Shown here: positions 29,463 through 35,291 of the stretch, one piece after another
How the letters are laid out: every line of letters begins with the position of its first letter
Numbering within the stretch: position 1 is the first letter of the stretch
NCBI RefSeq assembly: GCF_013343715.1
Contig: NZ_JABUNR010000027.1
Coordinates: forward strand, 1-35,291
DNA length: 35,291 bases
From: Mesobacillus harenae
Lineage (GTDB): Bacteria; Bacillota; Bacilli; Bacillales; Cytobacillaceae
Direction: 5' to 3'
Position numbers and translations under genes: made by a program
The notes under the pieces: model-generated
Database searches by the model: none
What the model was told of the DNA's origin: nothing
What the model saw: the letters and a program-made list of their open reading frames with translations, nothing else

Positions 29463-31385
29463 ATGATACTTTTACAGGTCAATCAATTAACGAAACATTT
29501 TGGCGCTGACCTAATCTTATCGAATATTAAATTCGAAATACAATCGAATGACAGAATCGCCCTTGTTGGCCGAAATGGAGCGGGTAAATCAACCTTACTA
29601 AAAATGCTGGCTGGACAAACCTCAATCGATTCAGGGGATGTAAATAAGCCCAAGGATGTTTCAATTGGCTACCTTGAACAGCATACCGGGCTGGAATCTA
29701 CCCTGTCAATCTGGGAAGAGATGCTTTCGGTATTTGATCATCTGCGGCAAATGGAAAAACAGCTGCGGCAGCTAGAGGAAGATATGTCAGACTCCGATAT
29801 TCTGTCAAATAACGCTCAATATGAAAGAATACTAAAGGAATATGATTTTCTTCAAGTTCAATTTAAAGAACAAGGCGGCTATCAGTATGAAGCAGATATA
29901 CGTTCTGTTCTCCATGGGTTAAACTTTCAATCATTTCATTATTCCACAAAAATCACAACATTAAGCGGGGGACAAAAAACTCGGCTTGCTCTTGGTAAGC
30001 TATTGCTTAGCCAACCAGATATTCTGATATTGGACGAGCCGACAAACCACCTTGATATTGAAACTTTATCCTGGCTTGAACAATATTTGCAAGGGTATAA
30101 CGGCGCAATTCTAATCGTCTCCCATGACCGCTATTTTTTAGATAAAGTTGTTAACAAGGTGTATGAGCTCTCCAGAAATCAGCTCAATAAGTTTCCAGGA
30201 AATTATAGCTCTTATTTGGATCAAAAAGCGGCGAATTACGAACGGGAATTGAAACAGTTTGAGAAGCAGCAAGAGGAGATAGCAAAACTTGAGGATTTTA
30301 TACAGCGGAACCTTGCCCGGGCGTCAACAACAAAACAGGCGCAAAGCAGGAGGAAGAAGCTTGAGAAACTGGATCGGATGGGACGTCCTCTTGGTGATGA
30401 GAAGTCAGCTAGTTTTAGCTTTGAAATTGACCGGCAAAGTGGAAATGATGTCATAAAAGCTAATGCTTTATCCGTTGGCTACAATGGGGAGAAAATATCC
30501 CAGGATATTAACCTTCGATTAACGAGAGGCGATAGCATTGCTCTTGTCGGCCCGAATGGAATTGGCAAGTCTACTCTTCTTAAAACGATTATTAAGAGGA
30601 TTCCTGCTCTGGCTGGTGATATACATTATGGAGCGAACGTAAGCATTGGATACTACGATCAAGAACAAGCCGATATTCAATCAAATAAAAAAGTACTGAA
30701 CGAAATTTGGGACGAATATCCTTTAAAAACAGAAAAGGAAATCAGAACAGTTCTGGGAAACTTCCTATTCTCCGGTGATGATGTTTTAAAACCGGTCGCA
30801 TCCTTAAGCGGCGGGGAAAAAGCCCGGGTAGCACTGGCAAAACTAATGCTTGAAAAAGCGAATCTCCTTATCCTTGATGAGCCAACCAACCACTTGGATC
30901 TTGACAGTAAAGAGGTTTTAGAGAATGCTTTAATCGACTATCCAGGTACAATCTTATTTGTTTCGCATGATCGATATTTTATCAACCGAATTGCGACGAA
31001 AGTCATTGAGCTCCAACAAAATGGGTCAACCGAATATTTGGGCGACTATGATTATTACGTTGAGAAAAAGCTCGAACAGCAAGAATTGAAAGAACTTGAA
31101 AATCAGGCTCAGCCTTCTCGTGAAATCTTCGGCAGTGAAAAAAATTCGTTTCAGCTTGATAAAGAAGCTAAGAAGCTGGAACGTCAGCGGAAAAGGCGAA
31201 TCGAAGAAATAGAAAAACTAATTGAAGCACATGAAGGCACTGTAGCCCATTATGAAGAGCAACTGTGCGATCCAGAAATATTTCATAATCATGAAAAGGC
31301 CGCTGAGCTAAACACTAAAATAACAGAAACCCAAGCTGAACTTGAAACACTGATGGATGAGTGGGCTGAGCTGGCTGAAGAGTAA
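29463..31385 (+). CDS. ydiF: ABC-F family ATPase (YdiF-like)
   Basis: A 640-residue soluble protein with two ATPase domains and no membrane part, as in ribosome-associated ABC-F proteins. The first domain has Walker A GRNGAGKST, signature LSGGQKTRLALGKLL and Walker B ILILDEPTNHLD. The second has GPNGIGKST, LSGGEKARVALAKLML and LLILDEPTNHLD. A charged linker of ~80 residues joins them, and a C-terminal coiled coil (from about residue 560) follows, an Uup-like tail. ATG at 29463 follows AGGTG by six bases; a GTG three codons earlier is possible. ABC-F proteins act on translation or give antibiotic protection; its B. subtilis position suggests a housekeeping role. Confidence 0.92.
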   Translation: MILLQVNQLTKHFGADLILSNIKFEIQSNDRIALVGRNGAGKSTLLKMLAGQTSIDSGDVNKPKDVSIGYLEQHTGLESTLSIWEEMLSVFDHLRQMEKQLRQLEEDMSDSDILSNNAQYERILKEYDFLQVQFKEQGGYQYEADIRSVLHGLNFQSFHYSTKITTLSGGQKTRLALGKLLLSQPDILILDEPTNHLDIETLSWLEQYLQGYNGAILIVSHDRYFLDKVVNKVYELSRNQLNKFPGNYSSYLDQKAANYERELKQFEKQQEEIAKLEDFIQRNLARASTTKQAQSRRKKLEKLDRMGRPLGDEKSASFSFEIDRQSGNDVIKANALSVGYNGEKISQDINLRLTRGDSIALVGPNGIGKSTLLKTIIKRIPALAGDIHYGANVSIGYYDQEQADIQSNKKVLNEIWDEYPLKTEKEIRTVLGNFLFSGDDVLKPVASLSGGEKARVALAKLMLEKANLLILDEPTNHLDLDSKEVLENALIDYPGTILFVSHDRYFINRIATKVIELQQNGSTEYLGDYDYYVEKKLEQQELKELENQAQPSREIFGSEKNSFQLDKEAKKLERQRKRRIEEIEKLIEAHEGTVAHYEEQLCDPEIFHNHEKAAELNTKITETQAELETLMDEWAELAEE

Positions 31386-31558
31386 GAGAAACGAAGCTGA
31401 CAGTTAAAAAACAATGAAAATTAAAAGGTTCGTTAAGAAGCGCAAATTTGCTCTGCCATAGGAGTTGAAATTTGCCGGTAGTTTATGAAGTGAACTGGAT
31501 AGTCACAGTAAATTGACTGAGAATAGTAAGATATCAACCATATATAGATCTTTAATAG

Positions 31559-31593
31559 AAAAAATCCCGGGCATAGAGCCCGGGATTTTTTTC
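31559..31593. terminator. Bidirectional terminator between ydiF and tsaD
   Basis: AAAATCCCGGGC (from 31561) pairs with GCCCGGGATTTT across a five-base loop. A runs on one side and T runs on the other make it work both ways for the convergent genes. The preceding 31386-31558 shows nothing coding. Confidence 0.93.
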
Positions 31594-31598
31594 GCTAC

Positions 31599-31755
31599 TT
31601 GTCCACAATTTGATATTAATGCTGTTTATATTGCCGTTCTATTCTTATACTTTTCCACACTATCCACATTAAAGAGGTTGTTTATCCACATAATTAACAT
31701 TAATTTGTTCATTTATCGACATGTCTCCTTTAAAGAAATAACTAATTGTGGATAG
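31599..31755. other. Cluster of DnaA-box-like sequences
   Basis: In about 150 bases there is one exact box, TTATCCACA (31682-31690), and near matches TTGTCCACA (31599-31607), TTTTCCACA (31651-31659), CTATCCACA (31660-31668), TTATCGACA (31713-31721) and, on the minus strand, CTATCCACA (31747-31755, overlapping the end of tsaD). Consensus is TTATNCACA. I recall that B. subtilis has strong DnaA-binding clusters outside oriC, one of them near gcp (tsaD); this needs checking. Confidence 0.65.
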
Positions 31756-32764
31756 AAAGCTCTAATCCTGGGTTTCCATTCAATGCAAGATTGGACCTTT
31801 GTCCCTTTTCAAATAAAATACTTCCGGCCGCTGCAATCATAGCAGCATTATCCGTACAGAGAGACAACGGTGGGATAACTAGGTCTACCCCTTGTAACTC
31901 TTTAAAAGCTTCGCTAAGGGCAGCTCGGAGCCCTTTATTAGCGGCAACTCCACCCGCAAGCAATACTTGCTCAACCTTAAACTCCTTTACTGCTTTAAGA
32001 GTTTTGGTAACAAGTACATCAATAACACTCGCCTGAAAGCTGGCAGCTAAGTCTTCTGGCTTTATTGTTTCTCCACGCTGCTCGGCGTTATGAACCGTGT
32101 TGATAACTGCAGATTTTAAACCACTAAAGCTAAAGTCATAAGACCCTTCTTCAAGCCATGCCCTTGGCAGATTAATGCTCGGAACTCCTTCATGAGCTAA
32201 ACGGTCAATATGGGGACCCCCAGGATAAGGAAGGTTTAGAGTTCTGGCGACTTTATCGTAAGCCTCCCCAGCAGCATCATCTCTTGTTTCTCCGATCACT
32301 TCGAAATGCCCATGTTCCTTCATCAACACGAGTTCAGTGTGACCTCCGGAAACAACTAGAGACAGAAGAGGGAATTTCATTTCAGTTACAAGACGGTTTG
32401 CATAAATATGACCCGCAATATGATGGACTCCAAGCAGGGGAATGGCATGTGCAAAGCTTATCGCTTTTGCAGCATTTACACCAACCAGCAAAGCTCCAAC
32501 AAGACCTGGGCCTGATGTTACAGCAATAGCATCCAAATCGCCAAGAGTAATCCCTGCCTGGTTAACAGCTTCTTCTAGTACAATTGTCATTTGCTCAACA
32601 TGATGTCGTGATGCAATCTCTGGTACCACTCCGCCAAATCTTTTATGGCTTTCAATTTGCGATGCTACTACATTAGACGCAATTTCACGGCCGTTTTTTA
32701 TAATAGCTACAGCTGTTTCATCGCAACTAGTTTCAATTCCCATAATCCACTGGTCTTTTTTCAT
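31742..32764 (-). CDS. tsaD: tRNA N6-threonylcarbamoyladenosine transferase TsaD
   Basis: This enzyme transfers the threonylcarbamoyl group to A37 of ANN-decoding tRNAs. The 340 residues have the ASKHA fold with ETSCDETAVA near the N-terminus, the metal-binding histidines H115 and H119 (HHIAGH), SGGHTEL, and the late CTDNAAMIA motif. The ATG at 32764 overlaps the rimI stop by four bases (ATGA) and has GGTGA seven bases before it; a GTG 15 bases upstream is less likely. It is the last gene of tsaE-tsaB-rimI-tsaD. Confidence 0.96.
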   Translation of the reverse strand: MKKDQWIMGIETSCDETAVAIIKNGREIASNVVASQIESHKRFGGVVPEIASRHHVEQMTIVLEEAVNQAGITLGDLDAIAVTSGPGLVGALLVGVNAAKAISFAHAIPLLGVHHIAGHIYANRLVTEMKFPLLSLVVSGGHTELVLMKEHGHFEVIGETRDDAAGEAYDKVARTLNLPYPGGPHIDRLAHEGVPSINLPRAWLEEGSYDFSFSGLKSAVINTVHNAEQRGETIKPEDLAASFQASVIDVLVTKTLKAVKEFKVEQVLLAGGVAANKGLRAALSEAFKELQGVDLVIPPLSLCTDNAAMIAAAGSILFEKGQRSNLALNGNPGLELSIHN

Positions 32765-33213
32765 GACAAATTCACCCACATAACTAATGCATCCTCCTGA
32801 TTATCAGCATAGTAGCCTTTTCGTACCGCTCCATCCTGAAAGCCAAGCTTCCTATAAAGCGATTGAGCTACCTTATTGCCAGTTCTCACTTCAAGAGTCA
32901 TTGTTTCAGCCCCCATTTCCTTTGCCATATCGATCAGCTTACGCAAAAGGGCCTCTCCCAATTTCTGGCCTCTGTATTCTGGCCGGAGCGCAATGTTTGT
33001 AATATGTGCTTCATCCACAATAACCCACGTACCACAATAACCAATAATCTTACCATCACACTCAGCAACAATATAAAAAGCAAACTGGTTTTTATTCAGC
33101 TCATTATAAAAAGCGTCCCGGCTCCATGGAGTCGCAAATGACTGGCTTTCCACTTCAAGAACCTGGTCAATATCTTCCTCTTTCATAAAACGAAAAGCAA
33201 TCGTATGGTTCAT
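32761..33213 (-). CDS. rimI: Ribosomal protein S18 alanine N-acetyltransferase (GNAT)
   Basis: A 150-residue GNAT acetyltransferase. The acetyl-CoA-binding motif is RPEYRGQKLGEALLRKL, and EVRTGNKVAQSLYRKLGF and the terminal YADNQEDALVMWVNL are typical of RimI. The ATG at 33213 has AAAGGAAG eight bases before it; an ATG nine codons upstream has no ribosome binding site and nearly abuts the tsaB stop. It is embedded in the t6A operon, its usual place in Bacillus. Confidence 0.92.
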   Translation of the reverse strand: MNHTIAFRFMKEEDIDQVLEVESQSFATPWSRDAFYNELNKNQFAFYIVAECDGKIIGYCGTWVIVDEAHITNIALRPEYRGQKLGEALLRKLIDMAKEMGAETMTLEVRTGNKVAQSLYRKLGFQDGAVRKGYYADNQEDALVMWVNLS

Positions 33214-33241
33214 TATAATTCTTCCTTTATTGATGCTCATA

Positions 33242-33937
33242 TTAGGATTGGTTTAATTCTTTCCATTTGGCCTCTGCCTCGGCTAAGCGAATATAATTAG
33301 GTACAAATGAATGAAGCTCTTCAGCTGGTTTATCTTTACCCAAAAATGCCAGTTCGGCAGGGCGCGGATTATATTCGGTTGGGGATGCAAACACAGCCTT
33401 ATCTTGTAATTCTTTTTTTATAACATCCTGATGTAAATGCAAATCTACTCCTGTAAACAAAATTGAATCATCCTGGCTTTCAAGCTGTTTTGCCCAATCC
33501 TTTGATAGAATTAGCTGATCCTTTATTACAGTGTGAAGGCTTCCTTCTTTGTACTCATATAACCCAGTATAGATTTGTCCTCTTCTCGCATCAAACAATG
33601 GAGATACTTTGCCTTCAAAATGACGGCCTGATGATGCAGCTACTACCTCAAGACTTGAAACTCCTGTTATTGGAATACCCAGAGACCAGGCTAGTGTCTT
33701 TGCAATAGTGACACCAATCCGAACTCCAGTATAAGAGCCAGGACCTTTTGCAACAACGATTTTTGTTAATTCCGAAGGCTTAATTTCACATTCATGCATC
33801 AGAGCCTCTATTGCCGGCATCACCCGGACAGAATGGTTCTTTTTCAGATTTGTAATATACTCCCCTGCTACCTGGTCTCCAATTAATATCCCAATGCCCA
33901 TCGTGTAGTTCGAAGTATCAATCGCTAAAATTTTCAT
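33242..33937 (-). CDS. tsaB: t6A biosynthesis protein TsaB
   Basis: A 231-residue ASKHA-fold partner of TsaD that helps make threonylcarbamoyladenosine in tRNA. It begins MKILAIDTSNYTMGIGI and contains VAKGPGSYTGVRIGV and LDARRGQIY-like FDARRGQIYTGLY. The ATG at 33937 has AAGGAG eight bases upstream and shares ATGA with the tsaE stop, so coupling is likely. Confidence 0.94.
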   Translation of the reverse strand: MKILAIDTSNYTMGIGILIGDQVAGEYITNLKKNHSVRVMPAIEALMHECEIKPSELTKIVVAKGPGSYTGVRIGVTIAKTLAWSLGIPITGVSSLEVVAASSGRHFEGKVSPLFDARRGQIYTGLYEYKEGSLHTVIKDQLILSKDWAKQLESQDDSILFTGVDLHLHQDVIKKELQDKAVFASPTEYNPRPAELAFLGKDKPAEELHSFVPNYIRLAEAEAKWKELNQS

Positions 33938-34389
33938 AAGAATAGCTCCTTGCATAATTCTTCATAACGCTTGCCTTTCGGCTCCATTACAATTTTTCGG
34001 GCAGTATCGTTCTCATGGTACAGATACACTGTTAAAATTTCGAGAGGCAGCTGCGATTCAATAAGATGGGCCCACTCCACAACTGTTACACCCTCACCTG
34101 TAAAGTACTCATCAAACCCTAAGTCCTCGAAAGCGTCCTCTACTCGATAAACATCCATATGATAAAGCGGAAGCCGCCCTTGATATTCTTTGATAATCGT
34201 AAAAGTGGGACTGTTCACTATTCTCTTTATTTCAAGTCCTTGTGCCAAGCCCTTGGTAAAGGTTGTTTTTCCTGCGCCTAAATCTCCTTCAAGAGCTAGA
34301 ACATCACCAGCTTTGAGAGCTTTTCCAAGGCGCTTAGCCAATTCTAAAGTTTGTTCCGGCTGTTCTGACACAAATTGAAAAGGTTGCAT
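33934..34389 (-). CDS. tsaE: t6A biosynthesis ATPase TsaE
   Basis: A 151-residue ATPase that supports the TsaB-TsaD complex. Walker A is GDLGAGKTT (35-43), with SPTFTIIKEY and YHMDVYR following, and VVEWAHLI near residue 110. The ATG at 34389 has AGGTG six bases before it; a GTG three codons earlier is an alternative. In B. subtilis thiL precedes this gene; here tRNA genes do. A promoter is likely between the tRNA terminator and the start (TTGTCT with TTATAA 17 bases on), but it is weak. Confidence 0.94.
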   Translation of the reverse strand: MQPFQFVSEQPEQTLELAKRLGKALKAGDVLALEGDLGAGKTTFTKGLAQGLEIKRIVNSPTFTIIKEYQGRLPLYHMDVYRVEDAFEDLGFDEYFTGEGVTVVEWAHLIESQLPLEILTVYLYHENDTARKIVMEPKGKRYEELCKELFL

Positions 34390-34452
34390 ACAATTCACCT
34401 AAATTCCTTTTTTCCTAGCTTCTTCCTTTTATAATAACATTATCATCGGAAA

Positions 34453-34484
34453 GACAAAAAACCCTTAGGATCCCTCCTAAGGAA
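34453..34484 (-). terminator. Terminator after the rrn-tRNA operon
   Basis: On the minus strand CCTTAGGA and TCCTAAGG form a stem with a short loop, followed by six Ts. It separates the rRNA/tRNA transcript from tsaE. Confidence 0.9.
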
Positions 34485-34700
34485 ACAATTCTATATGTAG
34501 TTTACACGATTTTCACATTTCGGGCAAAAATTCCTTTAAAGCTATGCTTGCTATTTTTTAAAAGAAAGGTCAAAGTTACTCGCTTTGCTAAGCAAAACCC
34601 TAAGCTTATTCAGCTGCAAGAGCAGGCTAAAAAACATTTTTAGGCATTAAAAAAAAACGAACCAATGACTCGTTTAGTTAATCTACTATAATATCAAAAA
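34485..34700. other. Region between tRNA-Asp and its terminator
   Basis: This is about 215 bases of 3' trailer with no gene. A second A/T-rich hairpin (GGCTAAAAA...TTTTTAGGC, near 34626-34645) could be an additional terminator on either strand. Confidence 0.45.
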
Positions 34701-34776
34701 TGGCGGTCCCGACGGGAATCGAACCCGCGATCTCCTGCGTGACAGGCAGGCATGTTAACCGCTACACCACGGGACC
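34701..34776 (-). tRNA. tRNA-Asp (GTC)
   Basis: The minus strand folds into a cloverleaf with acceptor GGTCCCG/CGGGACC, a D-arm GTGTAGCGGTTAACAT, anticodon GTC in CCTGTCACG, the T-arm GGGTTCGATTCCC and an encoded CCA end. Confidence 0.96.
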
Positions 34777-34790
34777 TGGAAAATGAATTA

Positions 34791-34864
<74 letters not shown>

Positions 34865-34925
34865 CCGATAAAAGAAAAAATATTGTTTTGTTATTTCCTA
34901 AGTCAGCATATGCTGAGAAAATAAA

Positions 34926-35044
<119 letters not shown>

Positions 35045-35048
35045 TATT

Positions 35049-35080
<32 letters not shown>

Positions 35081-35121
35081 AATAAAGAAGAAGAAAAGAA
35101 AGTTGAGTATCGCCTTATATT

Positions 35122-35291
35122 TTGGTTAAGTCCTCGATCGATTAGTATCTGTCAGCTCCACGTGTCACCACGCTTCCACCTCAGACCTATCTACCTGATC
35201 ATCTTTCAGGGATCTTACTAGCTTGCGCTATGGGAAATCTCATCTCGAGGGGGGCTTCATGCTTAGATGCTTTCAGCACTTATCCCGTCCG
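35122..35291 (-). rRNA. rrl: 23S ribosomal RNA, 3' end (partial)
   Basis: The minus strand ends with GATACTAATCGATCGAGGAC and TTAACC, the standard Bacillus 23S 3' end. The gene continues beyond the right edge. The 23S-5S spacer (35044-35121) holds a small hairpin (TTTTGAGGGAACAAACCTCAAAA split over the spacer). Confidence 0.96.

Overview
This window comes from a low-GC Gram-positive spore-former-type genome, most likely a Bacillaceae member (Bacillus, Mesobacillus or Cytobacillus-like). The evidence is gene order: yeaC-yeaD-yebA-guaA-pbuG and tsaE-tsaB-rimI-tsaD // ydiF / moaC-rex-tatA-tatC / ydiL-ydiK / groES-groEL match the Bacillus subtilis arrangement. Leader RNAs (guanine riboswitches, a GlcT antiterminator target, CIRCE) are also Bacillus-type. 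The window lies between two rRNA operons, both on the minus strand: the 3' end of one (23S, 5S, tRNA-fMet, tRNA-Asp) is at the right edge, and the promoters and 5' end of the next 16S gene are at the left edge.

Layout from left to right. 1-660: 16S 5' end, tandem rrn promoters and boxA. 662-3814: glcT and ptsG (glucose uptake with its RNA-binding antiterminator). 3815-7332: pbuG and guaA, each behind its own guanine riboswitch and terminator. 7329-11691: a translationally coupled moxR-DUF58-transglutaminase operon. 11692-15564: choline and glycine betaine locus with gbsA, divergent gbsR and a betaine-binding lipoprotein gene. 15565-20450: an accessory island of short unrecognised genes on the plus strand, with related repeats in every gap between consecutive genes. 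20575-22680: betA, completing the choline-to-betaine pathway. 22984-25190: groES-groEL under CIRCE. 25296-29437: ydiL-ydiK, tat genes, rex and moaC, with a patch of decayed insertion sequence and GC-rich repeats at 26356-27105. 29463-34389: ydiF and the tRNA t6A operon, with a cluster of DnaA-box-like sequences between them. 34453-35291: tRNAs and rRNA.

How the parts work together. GbsA and BetA would oxidise choline to glycine betaine, and GbsR is the expected choline-sensing repressor. A shared inverted repeat (GTTAAA-N4-6-TTTAAC type) lies just downstream of the predicted promoters of gbsA, gbsR and betA, with a weaker match before the lipoprotein gene, so the pathway looks like one regulon although an approximately 5 kb island separates its genes. 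The island is the most unusual part: single-gene units, most with their own ribosome binding site, are separated by copies of a semi-palindromic core (TTGAACTAACGGGKGCA followed by TAGTTKAA). Three gaps carry a nearly constant ~90 bp unit with a built-in terminator. The block is bounded by a pair of larger inverted repeats. It looks like a cassette array, but no recombinase is visible here.
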